Positions 32,421 to 41,059 of a stretch of 64,000 nucleotides of DNA are shown piece after piece. Position numbers and translations under genes: made by a program. Under the pieces are notes generated by a model. That model did not search any database and was not told where the DNA came from. It saw nothing but the letters and a program-made list of their open reading frames with translations. Every line of letters begins with the position of its first letter. Position 1 is the first letter of the stretch. The stretch is from a marine actinobacterium PHSC20C1 (GTDB lineage Bacteria > Actinomycetota > Actinomycetes > Actinomycetales > Microbacteriaceae): the NCBI GenBank assembly GCA_000153145.1, contig CH672415.1:2351737-2415736 (forward strand), read 5' to 3'.

Positions 32421-33292
32421 CGTGCGTTCTCCACTTCGCGTGCTGTTGCGTGATCGGCAACCAACTGTAGGTAAATATCTTCCAGACTGGGGCGGATAAT
32501 CTCGAGCCCGGAAGGTTCGGCACCGTCGGCCATGAGTGAGGCCACGAGGGCACCAGGCGTGTGGGTACGTTCTTCATGACGCACGCCGCCTTCGCGCCAG
32601 CGCACAATCGGTACCCGCGCTTCTGCGCCACCTAACTCATCAATTGCGCCGATATCGATCATCTTGCCGCCAGCAATAACGCCAGCTCGGTCGCCCAGCT
32701 GGGCAGCCTCGTCGAGGTAGTGGGTGGTGAGGAGGATGGTGGTCCCGTCCGACTTGAGTGAGCGAATGAGTTGCCAAAACTGTTGACGTGCCTCGGGGTC
32801 GAAGCCGGTAGTTGGTTCGTCGAGGAAAAGCATCTCGGGGTTGCCGATGATGCCGAGAGCGACATCCACTCGTCGGCGTTGACCGCCAGAGAGTTTGCGA
32901 ATGAGCGTGCCCGCCTTCTCATCAAGGCCGACAGCGTTGATGACTTCGTCAACGTTGCGGGGGTTCGGATAGTAACCGGCAAAGTGGGCGAGTTGTTCGC
33001 GCACGGTGACGTTGCCGCTCTCGCCGGTGGACTGCAGCACAATCCCGAGGCGGGCCTTCCAGTCGAGGCCACCCTTGCCAGGGTCAACGCCGAGCACAGT
33101 CGCGTGGCCGCTCGTTCGATCGCGGTAGCCCTCAAGAATTTCGATGGTGGTCGACTTGCCAGCACCGTTTGGTCCAAGCAGGGCAAAGGTTTCGCCGCGC
33201 TGAATCTCAAAACTGACAGAGTCAACGGCGGCAAACGAGCCGTAGGTCTTGCGCAGATTTTCGACCTGCACGACGGGAGCGGTGGTGTTCAT
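32417..33292 (-). CDS. ABC exporter ATP-binding protein
   Basis: From the ATG at 33292 the protein is 291 residues (an upstream start at 33325 is open but begins inside the regulatory region). Walker A is LLGPNGAGKSTT, the signature LSGGQRRRVDVAL, Walker B MLFLDEPTTGFD, and the switch His TTHYLDE. This matches DrrA/CcmA-type subunits that work with ABC-2 permeases. The C-terminal ~60 residues are a regulatory extension (VRWREGGVRHEERTHTPG). It is first in the four-gene ABC/two-component operon, downstream of an 18-bp palindrome. Confidence 0.92.
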   Translation of the reverse strand: MNTTAPVVQVENLRKTYGSFAAVDSVSFEIQRGETFALLGPNGAGKSTTIEILEGYRDRTSGHATVLGVDPGKGGLDWKARLGIVLQSTGESGNVTVREQLAHFAGYYPNPRNVDEVINAVGLDEKAGTLIRKLSGGQRRRVDVALGIIGNPEMLFLDEPTTGFDPEARQQFWQLIRSLKSDGTTILLTTHYLDEAAQLGDRAGVIAGGKMIDIGAIDELGGAEARVPIVRWREGGVRHEERTHTPGALVASLMADGAEPSGLEIIRPSLEDIYLQLVADHATAREVENAR

Positions 33293-33348
33293 GCATCTAT
33301 CGTCGCTTGTCTGGCGCGCCCGCAACAGGTACGCCCGGTTAGAGCTCT

Positions 33349-33366
33349 ATCAACCGATCGGTTGAT
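33349..33366. promoter_or_regulatory. Perfect 18-bp palindrome ATCAACCGATCGGTTGAT
   Basis: The palindrome lies 56 nt before the ABC ATPase ATG (minus strand) and 46 nt before the divergent lipoprotein gene (plus strand). Its form, with a CCGATCGG core and A/T-rich ends, is typical of TetR-family operators. No TetR gene adjoins it. It probably governs one or both divergent genes. Confidence 0.6.
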
Positions 33367-33412
33367 GTGTGGATAGTCGCCCGCATTCAGGCGATCCCGC
33401 TAACGTCGAAGA

Positions 33413-33877
33413 ATGAACTCCGCCCGTAAAGTCCGCGCAAGAGTCGTCACGTCGCTTGCCGTCGCTCTGATGCTTTCTCTGGCCGGATGCTCGCCCTCCA
33501 GTACCTCGAACAGCACGTCTGAACTCAGCACAACTCCGCCAGCCAACTCAAGCTCTGACCCGGCCACGTTTTTCCCCGATGTGGAGCACGTGGAGGTCAC
33601 TGCCTCTGGCACCAATTCGTTCGACTTCGCGGTGACGATCAGTTCTGCCTATGACACTCCTGAGCAGTACGCCGACGGATGGCGCGTGCAGGCCCCAGAG
33701 GGCACGGTGCTTGGCGAGCACACCCTCGCTCACGATCACGCGAGTGAGCAGCCGTTTACGCGTACCCAATCGGGCGTAGAAATTCCTGAAGGCATCACCG
33801 AAGTGACGGTTGAGGGCCGCGATCAGGCCAACGGCTACGGCGGAACCACCGTCACTGTCGGGTTGCCTGGTCGCTAA
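33413..33877 (+). CDS. Putative lipoprotein, unknown function
   Basis: A 154-residue protein with a lipoprotein signal (VTSLAVALMLSLAGC, Cys ~25), a Ser/Thr-rich linker (SPSSTSNSTSELSTTPPANSSS) and a mature domain of about 105 residues. That domain has a clear beta pattern (HVEVTASGTNSFDFAVTISSAYDTPEQYADGWRV in outline, then HDHASEQPFTRTQSGVEIPEGITEVTVEGRD), so it is probably an Ig-like fold. His residues in LGEHTLAHDHASEQP could bind metal. The ATG lies 6 nt after a TAACGT box, so the mRNA may be leaderless. It is divergent from the ABC exporter operon; function is unknown. Confidence 0.75.
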   Translation: MNSARKVRARVVTSLAVALMLSLAGCSPSSTSNSTSELSTTPPANSSSDPATFFPDVEHVEVTASGTNSFDFAVTISSAYDTPEQYADGWRVQAPEGTVLGEHTLAHDHASEQPFTRTQSGVEIPEGITEVTVEGRDQANGYGGTTVTVGLPGR

Positions 33878-33922
33878 CGCAACTGCCCGGCCGCTGGCGC
33901 GAGACCGGACTCGCGCGTTAGC
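33873..33922. terminator. Bidirectional terminator between convergent genes
   Basis: GCTAACGC (33873-33880) and GCGTTAGC (33915-33922) pair and include the stop codons of both flanking genes. Inside is a second hairpin GCGCGAG-ACCGGA-CTCGCGC (33897-33916). The two structures overlap slightly, so only one can form fully at a time. There is no U-run on either side. Confidence 0.5.
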
Positions 33923-35114
33923 TGAAGAGCTTCTGTAGGCGCTGCACGCCTTCAAGGAGGGCGTCGTCGCCAAGCGCGTACGAGAGGCGCAGGTAGCCGC
34001 TTGGGCCAAACGCTTCGCCAGGGATGACAGCGACTTCCGCTTTTTCCAGAATAAGGTCGGCGAGTTCGAGGCTCGTGGTTGGAGTGACTCCGGCCCATTC
34101 GCGGTTCAGTAGGCCAGAAACATCCGGGTACACGTAGAACGCACCCTGAGGTGTCGGGCAGTTGAGGCCTTCGATCTTGTTGAGTTCGGTCACCATGAGT
34201 TTGCGGCGACGATCGAAAGCTAGGCGCATTTCTTCAACGGCATCCTGAGGGCCGGTAAGAGCTTCGATTGCTGCGCGTTGCGAGATGTTGGAGACGTTGC
34301 TTGTGAGGTGCGACTGCAGGTTCGCAGCCCCCTTCATGGCGTCGACGGGGCCGACCATCCATCCGAGGCGCCATCCGGTCATCGAGTAGCTCTTGGCGAC
34401 ACCGTTCACGAGGATGGTGGTGTCGGCGAGCGCAGGAACGGCTTCAACGATGGAGACGGCACGAATTCCGTCGTAAACGAGGTTCTGGTAGATGTCGTCG
34501 CTGATGACCCAGATGCCGTGCTCAAGAGCCCATTCGCCGATGGCCTTAGTTTGCTCGGGAGAGTAGACAGCGCCGGTGGGGTTCGATGGTGAAACAAACA
34601 GCAACACCTTGGTCTTGTCGGTGCGAGCGGCTTCTAGCTGCTCAACGGTCACGAGGTAACCCTGGTCGGCACCGGCGAAAACTTCGACCATGTTGCCACC
34701 CGCGAGCTTGATGGCTTCGGGGTAGGTGGTCCAATACGGGGTGGGAACGATGACGTCGTCACCCTTGTCGACGAGGGTCGCGAATGCCTGGTAGACGGCC
34801 TGCTTGCCGCCGTTGGTCACCACAACCTGATTGATTCCGACCTCGAGGCCGCTGTCGCGCAAGGTCTTTGCGGCGATTGCTTCACGCAGTTCTGGCAAGC
34901 CGGCTGCTGGCGTGTAGCGGTGGTTCTTGGGATCGAGCACTGCAGCGGATGCCGCTTCCACAATGTTCGCTGGTGTCGCGAAATCGGGTTCACCTGCCGC
35001 GTAGCTGATGATTGGCCGGCCTGCCGCGAGAAGCGACTTGGCTTTCGCGTCCACCTTGAGGGTGGCGGACTCGGCGATAGCGGAAATTCTGGCAGAGAGG
35101 CGAGGTGAGGTCAC
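33918..35114 (-). CDS. PLP-dependent aspartate/aromatic aminotransferase (class I)
   Basis: A 398-residue aminotransferase of the Igamma type (AspB/AAT-like). Signature positions: [13 protein letters not shown] (substrate binding near 37-49), [13 protein letters not shown] (PLP phosphate), [11 protein letters not shown] (Asn ~178), [12 protein letters not shown] (PLP ring Asp), K241 in [16 protein letters not shown] (Schiff base), and a C-terminal Arg in GYLRLSYA. It transfers amino groups between aspartate (or aromatic acids) and 2-oxoglutarate. Its position between murB and tRNA-Trp-secE is typical of Microbacteriaceae. Annotation as aspartate aminotransferase is likely; aromatic specificity cannot be excluded. 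Confidence 0.92.
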   Translation of the reverse strand: MTSPRLSARISAIAESATLKVDAKAKSLLAAGRPIISYAAGEPDFATPANIVEAASAAVLDPKNHRYTPAAGLPELREAIAAKTLRDSGLEVGINQVVVTNGGKQAVYQAFATLVDKGDDVIVPTPYWTTYPEAIKLAGGNMVEVFAGADQGYLVTVEQLEAARTDKTKVLLFVSPSNPTGAVYSPEQTKAIGEWALEHGIWVISDDIYQNLVYDGIRAVSIVEAVPALADTTILVNGVAKSYSMTGWRLGWMVGPVDAMKGAANLQSHLTSNVSNISQRAAIEALTGPQDAVEEMRLAFDRRRKLMVTELNKIEGLNCPTPQGAFYVYPDVSGLLNREWAGVTPTTSLELADLILEKAEVAVIPGEAFGPSGYLRLSYALGDDALLEGVQRLQKLFS

Positions 35115-35228
35115 CCCTCAAGTCTAAGCCTTGAAACGTGAGCGTGCCCAGAGAGATCAGGGGTTGTAGAGGAGCGTTTGCGGTGAAAACATGCTCATCC
35201 CGTGCACATGCAGTGCAGGCATGAAGAA

Positions 35229-35272
35229 GCGGCCGGAGCTGTGATCCTGGGGGGACGATCAGCTCCGGCCGC
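35229..35272 (-). terminator. Terminator hairpin of the LAxTG protein gene
   Basis: GCGGCCGGAGCTG (35229-35241) and CAGCTCCGGCCGC (35260-35272) form a perfect 13-bp stem with an 18-nt loop. It lies 27 nt after the stop codon of the minus-strand gene ending at 35299, followed (minus strand) by a short U-rich stretch. No other feature is seen in 35115-35298. Confidence 0.75.
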
Positions 35273-35298
35273 TGTGGGTTAGCTACGCAGTCCTAGAG

Positions 35299-37272
35299 CT
35301 AGGACTTGGGGTGTGTACGTAGATAACCCTGACGCGCGAAGTAGGCACCCGCTGCCAACAACGCGACGATGAGGGCGATGAGCGTCGCAACACCGGCACC
35401 GGTGTATGCGAGCTGCCCACCGAGGGCAAGAGTCGGAAGCTCGGGGAACTCCGGATCTCCGGGAAGGCAGATTCCGACACAGGGGTCGGGGTCACCGGGG
35501 CCACAGTTTTCCGTGCATCCGGGGTCTACGACTGTCTGAACGTTGGGTCCGACCACTGCTCTGGCGACGTTGACGGTGGCTGCACCGGTGCCCGCAGTGA
35601 CTCGAACAGCCGTTTCGCTGAACATTTCACCCTGGACAGCGCCCGTGGAAGTCCACTGCTCTTGCACGTTGACTGTGATCGAGACGAGGCCCTGCAGCAC
35701 CGTCGCGACGCTTGAGTCACCAAGGAGACCGGTGACGGCCGGGTTTACAAGACCAGAATTCAGGCGGTTGACCACCGAGGCCACGATTCCGTCGTTCGAG
35801 AACAGCGAGTCGTCGAGGCTGGTTCCGAGACTTCCGACCAGTGAATTCACGTTGAGTCCGGTCTTCACTGTTCCGCCGAGAAGGGAAATGTTCGCCGTGG
35901 CCTTCGCTGCGGCTCCGTCAATCAAGTCGTCGACGGTGCCGACGATACTCACATCAACGGTGCTACGAAGGTCCGGAAGGGTGGTGGCAACCAGTTCACA
36001 AACCGTCTCCGTTGTGTAGCCGACGATGCCTTGAGTTGCGCCCTGAGTGACTCCGCCGAGTAGTCCCCCGAGGAGGCCACCTCCCGAAGAACCGCCAGTG
36101 AGGATGTCGCCGATTATGGGCACTTGGATGTCGCGGCACACCGTGTTCTGCCCTGAATCTTGTGCCGTGAGCAGATTGAGGTTTGCTGTTACTTCGACGC
36201 GAGCATCGCGCAGTGACAGTTCAACACGGTCGACGATGTCGTCGGCGAGAGTGGCCACGGTTTCTGTTATGCCGGTGAGGATCTGGTTGACCACCGCAGC
36301 TGTCAACAGTTCGGTGTTCGGCGGCAGGTCGTTCAGTTCACCGCCCATGAGGGTTTCGAGATCAACCATGACGGCGCCGGTCTCGAGGTTGAAACTCACG
36401 GCTCCATTGCCGTAGCTGCCCTGCAAAAGTGAGTTCACGGCGTTCTGCACGTCGGCATCGATAACTACCGTGACGTTTGCCGAGGAACCCACGACTCCGA
36501 GAACGGGGTCAAGGATGCGGTCAATCGAATTTCCGAGAGCACCGTTGTCGCCGCCCAAGCTCACTAGCTGGCCATTGACGCCGTTCAGTGCGGTCGTAAC
36601 CTTGCTGGTCAGTTTGCTTATCGCCGGGCTTGAGAAGCTCAAAGTCGCATCGGCGAGGGTGTAGTCGCCTGAGGCAGTGGTCAGTGACCCGTCTGCGCGA
36701 GCAGCGACTGCATCCAGGTCGAGCGTGAGGTCGGTAAGCACAGAAGCGAACTCGTTATCGAGGAGGCGCTCGAGGTCGAGGGTGAGGTCTCCTGCCGGTC
36801 CGGCCGCAGTGTCGCCGACGCCTATTCCGCCGTCATTCTGGATAGCGCCGGTCGCGGCTACAGACTTGCCGTCGTTGTTGGCTTCGGCGTATTGGTGGAT
36901 GACTCCGGCATCCACAACGTCGAGCATGGGCAGCTGAACGCCGCCGGGCTGATCGATCACGCTTGCACCGAGCGCATTGACGCTGAGCGGGTCTCGGCTG
37001 ATCTGGCGCGATTGGGACCCGTCATTTGACGCAACCGCCTGGCCAAGACCGGCAACGGTGCTCAACTCGGCACCTAGGAGGTTCCCCGAAAGAAACTCGG
37101 CATAGGCGTACGACGCCCCATTTGTGTTGTTTGCGCTTGCGGCAACGGGGGCAATGAGCGTGACGCTCGATACGAGAGCGATCGTTCCCAGAGCCGCCCC
37201 GAAGCGAATTGCTGGTGTGTTCTTTCTGTTCCCGACTGGCTTCCCAGTGCGCGGGATGTGTTGTGTAAACAC
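35299..37272 (-). CDS. LAxTG-anchored choice-of-anchor G-like surface protein
   Basis: Beginning at the GTG at 37272 (AGGAAGG box 8 nt upstream; a TTG at 37329 is in frame but lacks one), the protein has 657 residues. After a signal peptide (FGAALGTIALVSSVTLIAPVAASA) comes a beta-rich region beginning ASYAYAEFLSGNLLG and containing DQPGGVQLPML and LTLDLERLL, the pattern of actinobacterial choice-of-anchor G proteins. Gly-rich loops and Cys pairs follow (TVCRDIQVP, TTETVCELV). The C-terminus has a Pro/Asp/Cys linker (TENCGPGDPDPCVGICLPGD), LAYTG, a hydrophobic helix and a short basic tail, for class E sortase anchoring. It is probably a wall-associated structural or adhesive protein; no enzyme motif is seen. 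Confidence 0.8.
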   Translation of the reverse strand: MFTQHIPRTGKPVGNRKNTPAIRFGAALGTIALVSSVTLIAPVAASANNTNGASYAYAEFLSGNLLGAELSTVAGLGQAVASNDGSQSRQISRDPLSVNALGASVIDQPGGVQLPMLDVVDAGVIHQYAEANNDGKSVAATGAIQNDGGIGVGDTAAGPAGDLTLDLERLLDNEFASVLTDLTLDLDAVAARADGSLTTASGDYTLADATLSFSSPAISKLTSKVTTALNGVNGQLVSLGGDNGALGNSIDRILDPVLGVVGSSANVTVVIDADVQNAVNSLLQGSYGNGAVSFNLETGAVMVDLETLMGGELNDLPPNTELLTAAVVNQILTGITETVATLADDIVDRVELSLRDARVEVTANLNLLTAQDSGQNTVCRDIQVPIIGDILTGGSSGGGLLGGLLGGVTQGATQGIVGYTTETVCELVATTLPDLRSTVDVSIVGTVDDLIDGAAAKATANISLLGGTVKTGLNVNSLVGSLGTSLDDSLFSNDGIVASVVNRLNSGLVNPAVTGLLGDSSVATVLQGLVSITVNVQEQWTSTGAVQGEMFSETAVRVTAGTGAATVNVARAVVGPNVQTVVDPGCTENCGPGDPDPCVGICLPGDPEFPELPTLALGGQLAYTGAGVATLIALIVALLAAGAYFARQGYLRTHPKS

Positions 37273-37729
37273 GACTGGTACCTTCCTGATCCTGTTCGGA
37301 AAAGGAAGCTGATTCGACAATGACGCCAACGCGAGGGTTGTGCCACGAACTACTGCCTGATCTCAGCTTCGCTTGCCCATGTAGTGGTTGTGCTGGTGAG
37401 TTGTGTAACGAGATGGTTAGTTCTCGCCTTGTTGTGCAGGTTGTTCCCGAAACAAGTGGGGTTGGTTTGCCCCGCTTGTATAGAGAGACTGAGGACTGCT
37501 CTGGTTATGACGCGGCTTCTCAGAATTTCTTCAGAAAACTTTTCTGGTGATTTTTCGCAGTGTTCTGGCGCTCTGCCGTGCGCTGAGGCTGGCGCGCATT
37601 TGGGGAAGCGTCTTGATGACGTACACTGGAACTAGTAGTTGATTACTGCCATACTTTCGCGCGCCTACTCCTCAATTGAGAATGTGGATGTGTGAGAGTG
37701 TGTGCGCAAGAGATTTAGGTCCCTTGCAG
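37273..37729. other. 457-nt non-coding region between the LAxTG protein gene and tRNA-Trp
   Basis: It holds the upstream sequences of both flanking genes. A 10-bp hairpin (ACAAGTGGGG at 37452-37461, CCCCGCTTGT at 37470-37479, one mismatch) stands 180 nt upstream of the GTG on the minus strand. The palindrome CTCAATTGAG lies about 60 nt before the tRNA. I could not assign promoters with confidence. ORFs crossing it have no Shine-Dalgarno site and look random. Confidence 0.45.
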
Positions 37730-37802
37730 AGGGTGGTGGCTCAATTGGTAGAGCAGCGGTCTCCAAAACCGCAGGTTGCAGGTTCGAGTCCTGTCCGCCC
37801 TG
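37730..37802 (+). tRNA. tRNA-Trp (anticodon CCA)
   Basis: A full cloverleaf of 73 nt can be folded: acceptor AGGGTGG / CCGCCCT with discriminator G at 37802, D-arm GCTC/GAGC, anticodon stem GCGGT/ACCGC with loop CTCCAAA (anticodon CCA at 37763-37765), and T-arm GCAGG-TTCGAGT-CCTGT. The CCA end is not encoded. It lies 63 nt before secE and may be co-transcribed with it, as in many actinobacteria. Confidence 0.97.
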
Positions 37803-37865
37803 CAGGTCCCAATCCGTGTTTCACGGGGTGGGCCGAGCAAGCCGAAGTATCGGAAGGTATTAAGA

Positions 37866-38147
37866 GTGGCAAAAAATGTCGTAGACGAGTCCAACGAGGA
37901 CGTCGTCGCCAAGGCGAAGAAGGACAGCGAGCAACGTCGTGGACCCTTCGGGCGCATGGCACTCTTCATCCGTCAAGTAATCGGTGAACTCAAAAAGGTA
38001 GTTACGCCGACGAGGCGTGAACTTGTCAGCTTCACTGTTGTCGTTCTCGTTTTCGTCGTCATCATGATGGGTATCGTTTCGGGACTCGATTTCGGGTTTA
38101 GCGCGTTGGTGAACTTCTTGTTCGGCAACCCCGAATTGGCGATCTAG
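37866..38147 (+). CDS. secE: Preprotein translocase subunit SecE
   Basis: From the GTG at 37866 (GGAAGG box about 11 nt upstream) the protein has 93 residues, normal for actinobacterial SecE: a variable charged N-terminus, then the amphipathic helix RMALFIRQVIGELKKVVTPTRRELVSFT with the conserved K-V-x-x-P-T-R-x-E-L, then one membrane helix (VVVLVFVVIMMGIVSGLDFGFSALV in outline). SecE clamps the SecY channel. An in-frame start at 37776 lies within the tRNA and is rejected. The next gene is nusG, the universal bacterial order. Confidence 0.96.
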   Translation: MAKNVVDESNEDVVAKAKKDSEQRRGPFGRMALFIRQVIGELKKVVTPTRRELVSFTVVVLVFVVIMMGIVSGLDFGFSALVNFLFGNPELAI

Positions 38148-38204
38148 GCCCCTCACTAACCGCAGCGGCTACGGCCGGACTGCAGAGCAACGAAAAGAGA
38201 TTTA

Positions 38205-39152
38205 GTGTCTGAGAACCACCGCGAAGACTCCGAGCTCGCTACGGCGGCAGAGCAGTCCTCCGAGGAGGATGAGGCGCAGACGGGTAACACCCTGGCTGAG
38301 GCAGAGCTTTCCGAAGACTCCGCCGAGCACCAGGCGATGCACGTTGAAGACGGCTCGACTGATGTCGACGCCGACCTCGCTGGCCTCCTCGAGGCTCTGG
38401 ATGCCGCAGTCGACCCCGAAGCTGATGCTGCGGTTGACGGCGCTCTCGACGTTCACAACTCGACAGATGCTGATGCATCAGTTGCAGCAACCGACGACGA
38501 AGCATCTGACGACGCCGAGGCCGAGGGTGCTGAGGTTGATCCGTACGCTGAGTTCCGCATGGATCTGCGTCTCCAGCCGGGCAAGTGGTACGTCATTCAC
38601 TCGTACGCTGGTTTCGAAAAGCGCGTCAAGCACAACATTGAGAACCGCAAGGTTTCCATGGCCATGGAAGATTACGTCTTCCAAGTCGAGGTTCCGATGG
38701 AAGATGTTGTCGAGATCAAGAACGGTCAGCGCAAGCTCGTGAACCGTGTTCGCATCCCTGGCTACGTTCTGGTTCGTATGGACCTCAACGAAGACAGCTG
38801 GTCGGTTGTTCGCCACACTCCCGGTGTTACTGGCTTCGTCGGCAACGCCCACAACCCGGTTCCGCTGCGCTTTGAAGAAGCATTCAACATGCTCAAGAGC
38901 CTTGTTGAAATCGTCGAAGCTCCCGCAACTAAGGGCTCGTCCGCTAAGGGCAAGACCGCTGCGCGCTCCATCCCCGCTGAGATCGACTTCGAAATCGGCG
39001 AGACCATCACGATCAAGGAAGGTTCGTTCGCGGGCCTGCCTGGTTCGATCAGCGAGATCAAGGCGGAGAGCGGAAAGCTCATCGTTCTGGTTTCCCTCTT
39101 CGAGCGCGAGACTCCGGTCGAGCTCAGCTTCGATCAGGTCACCAAGCTTTAA
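38205..39152 (+). CDS. nusG: Transcription termination/antitermination factor NusG
   Basis: The 315-residue protein has a long acidic N-terminal extension (residues ~1-120, mostly Glu, Asp, Ala), as in other actinobacterial NusG proteins. The NGN domain starts at about 125 ([22 protein letters not shown]) and includes [31 protein letters not shown] basic linker ([11 protein letters not shown]) leads to a C-terminal KOW domain ([18 protein letters not shown], near 265). It binds RNA polymerase and couples to Rho and ribosomal protein S10. The start is GTG. Confidence 0.96.
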   Translation: MSENHREDSELATAAEQSSEEDEAQTGNTLAEAELSEDSAEHQAMHVEDGSTDVDADLAGLLEALDAAVDPEADAAVDGALDVHNSTDADASVAATDDEASDDAEAEGAEVDPYAEFRMDLRLQPGKWYVIHSYAGFEKRVKHNIENRKVSMAMEDYVFQVEVPMEDVVEIKNGQRKLVNRVRIPGYVLVRMDLNEDSWSVVRHTPGVTGFVGNAHNPVPLRFEEAFNMLKSLVEIVEAPATKGSSAKGKTAARSIPAEIDFEIGETITIKEGSFAGLPGSISEIKAESGKLIVLVSLFERETPVELSFDQVTKL

Positions 39153-39196
39153 GGGCTAACGCCCCTAAAAAACCACCGCGCCCCGTTGGGGTGCGG
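39153..39196 (+). promoter_or_regulatory. Two small hairpins between nusG and rplK
   Basis: GGGC-TAAC-GCCC at 39153-39164 is followed by an A-rich run, and then CCGCGCCCC-GTT-GGGGTGCGG (39176-39196, 9-bp stem with one G-U). No U-run follows. They may attenuate or process the nusG-rplK transcript, or form part of the L11-L1 mRNA leader that L1 binds in other bacteria. Confidence 0.35.
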
Positions 39197-39240
39197 GAGA
39201 GCCGGCCACACGGGTCAGTTCGTACAGTAAAGGAAACATA

Positions 39241-39672
39241 ATGGCACCGAAAAAGAAGGTTACAGGTCTGATTAAGCTTCAGATCCAAGCCGGCGCCGCC
39301 AACCCCGCACCGCCCATCGGGCCTGCGCTGGGTCAGCACGGCGTTAACATCATGGAGTTCTGCAAGGCGTACAACGCCGCAACCGAGGCACAGCGTGGAA
39401 ACGTTATCCCGGTTGAGATCACCGTGTACGAGGACCGTTCGTTCACGTTCATCCTCAAGACCCCGCCGGCCGCAGAGCTCATCAAGAAGGCTGCTGGAGT
39501 TCCCAAGGGATCGGGCACGCCGCACACCGTCAAGGTTGCACAGCTCACTAAAGACCAGGTTCGTACGATCGCCGAGCAGAAGATGGCTGACCTCAACGCC
39601 AACGACATCGACGGCGCAATGAAGATCATCGCGGGCACTGCTCGTTCGATGGGAATCACGGTGGAGGCATAA
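39241..39672 (+). CDS. rplK: 50S ribosomal protein L11
   Basis: A 143-residue protein with all L11 marks: the N-terminal domain ([39 protein letters not shown] in outline), and the C-terminal rRNA-binding domain including [19 protein letters not shown] and the ending [17 protein letters not shown]11 forms the GTPase-associated centre with 23S rRNA and L10/L12 and is needed for RelA activation. The stop overlaps the rplA ATG by one base. AAAGGAAAC lies just before the ATG. Confidence 0.98.
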   Translation: MAPKKKVTGLIKLQIQAGAANPAPPIGPALGQHGVNIMEFCKAYNAATEAQRGNVIPVEITVYEDRSFTFILKTPPAAELIKKAAGVPKGSGTPHTVKVAQLTKDQVRTIAEQKMADLNANDIDGAMKIIAGTARSMGITVEA

Positions 39673-40361
39673 TGTCCAAGAATTCCAAGGCATACAAGGC
39701 CGCCGCTGACAAGCTCGAAGAGGGCAAGTTCTACACGCCCACAGAGGCTGTCACGGTTGCTCGCGAGACGAGCTCGAAGAAGTTCGACTCCACCATTGAG
39801 GTTGCTCTTCGCTTGGGTGTAGACCCTCGCAAGGCAGACCAGATGGTTCGCGGCACCGTAATCCTGCCTCACGGCACGGGTAAGACTGCTCGCGTTATCG
39901 TTTTCGCAACGGGCCCAGCTGCTGAGGCAGCACTCGCTGCTGGCGCTGACGAGGTTGGTGGATCCGAGCTCATCGAGAAGGTGGCCGCTGGTTACACCAA
40001 CTTCGATGCAGCCGTATCGACTCCCGAGCTCATGGGCCAGGTTGGTCGTTTGGGTAAGGTTCTTGGTCCGCGTGGCCTCATGCCAAACCCGAAGACCGGA
40101 ACCGTCACCCCAGACACAGCCAAGGCTGTTTCTGAGATCAAGGGCGGAAAGATTGAATTCCGTGTCGACAAGCACTCCAACGTGCACTTCATTGTTGGCA
40201 AGGCCGGATTCACCGTTGAGCAGCTCGACGAGAACATCAAGGCCGCGCTCGAAGAAGTTGTTCGCGCCAAGCCAAGTTCCTCAAAGGGTCGCTACATCAC
40301 GAAGGCTACGGTTTCCACGACCTTCGGTCCTGGTATCCCGGTCGACGTCAACTCGATCTAA
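39672..40361 (+). CDS. rplA: 50S ribosomal protein L1
   Basis: A 229-residue L1, with the characteristic order: [37 protein letters not shown] (outline), [22 protein letters not shown], and the C-terminal [17 protein letters not shown] end ([14 protein letters not shown]). It binds 23S rRNA in the L1 stalk and in other species represses its own operon. It is translationally coupled to rplK and followed by a strong terminator at 40375. Confidence 0.98.
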   Translation: MSKNSKAYKAAADKLEEGKFYTPTEAVTVARETSSKKFDSTIEVALRLGVDPRKADQMVRGTVILPHGTGKTARVIVFATGPAAEAALAAGADEVGGSELIEKVAAGYTNFDAAVSTPELMGQVGRLGKVLGPRGLMPNPKTGTVTPDTAKAVSEIKGGKIEFRVDKHSNVHFIVGKAGFTVEQLDENIKAALEEVVRAKPSSSKGRYITKATVSTTFGPGIPVDVNSI

Positions 40362-40374
40362 TACTGTTTGAGTT

Positions 40375-40406
40375 AACGGGGGTCGGCTTGTGCCGGCCCC
40401 CGTTTT
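40375..40406 (+). terminator. Rho-independent terminator after rplA
   Basis: AACGGGGGTCGGC (40375-40387) and GCCGGCCCCCGTT (40392-40404) form a 13-bp stem (one G-U) with a 4-nt loop TTGT, ending in a U-rich run (GTTTTC). It closes the secE-rplA unit. Confidence 0.9.
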
Positions 40407-40441
40407 CGCATCCCTGAAGAAATACCCGTGAGGAGTTCGCT

Positions 40442-40984
40442 GTGACCACTACCGTGCGCCGCGCGCTCAGCGCAGATGCTGAGCTACTGCACGAGCTCGC
40501 ACGTCAGACGTTCGCGCTTGCATGTCCTCCCGGCACGACTCCCGAAGCGATCGCGGAGTTCATCGCCCAGCACCTTTCCATTGAGTCGTTTCGCAGCTAT
40601 CTCAACGATCCTGAGCGAGAGATTCTGATTGGCGAGGTCGATGGCCGGCCAGCAGGCTATGTGTTGTTCCACAGCGCCGAACCGAGTGATCCGGATGTCG
40701 CTTCTGCGCTTTCCGCGCGACCGACCGTCGAGCTGAGCAAGTGCTACGTTCTCGGCGACTTCCATGGTGCTGGGGTAGCACCGGCACTAGTCACTGCCGG
40801 TGTCGATCGGGCCCGAGAGCAGGGTTACGCTTCGGTCTGGCTTGGTGTTAATCAAGAGAACGATCGCGCTAATCATTTCTACGAAAAAATGGGGTTCCGT
40901 CTTGCGGGTAAGAAAAAATTTCTTGTCGGCGAGCGTTGGGAAGACGACTACGTTCGTGAACTCATTTTCGACGACAGCGTCTAG
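40442..40984 (+). CDS. GNAT-family N-acetyltransferase
   Basis: A 180-residue GNAT protein. N-terminal TTVRRALSADAELLHELARQTF, the central strands (EILIGEVDGRPAGYVLF), the acetyl-CoA loop region in LSKCYVLGDFHGAGVAPALVTAGVDRAREQG (V/L-x-x-x-x-x-G-x-G/A), and the final strand pair NHFYEKMGFRLAGKKKFLVG are all present. The substrate is unknown; relatives act on protein N-termini, amino acids or antibiotics. The GTG start follows GAGGAG. It is the first gene of the block separating rplA from rplJ. Confidence 0.85.
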   Translation: MTTTVRRALSADAELLHELARQTFALACPPGTTPEAIAEFIAQHLSIESFRSYLNDPEREILIGEVDGRPAGYVLFHSAEPSDPDVASALSARPTVELSKCYVLGDFHGAGVAPALVTAGVDRAREQGYASVWLGVNQENDRANHFYEKMGFRLAGKKKFLVGERWEDDYVRELIFDDSV

Positions 40985-41059
40985 AGCGCACGCGACCGGA
41001 ATGCTCTAGAATTCAGCGATGCTCGCGTTCCCCAACTTTCCCACGAAGACGATTCAGCA

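Noticed and set aside
37384..37635. 83-codon ORF with several Cys in the gap before tRNA-Trp
   Set aside because: No Shine-Dalgarno or promoter, overlapping ORFs in other frames are equally long, and composition looks random.
37776..37865. 30-codon upstream extension of secE
   Set aside because: It overlaps the tRNA-Trp sequence; the GTG at 37866 has a ribosome-binding site and matches SecE length.
39165..39240. Terminator separating nusG from rplK
   Set aside because: The 9-bp hairpin lacks a U-run and the genes normally share a transcript; kept only as a possible regulatory structure.
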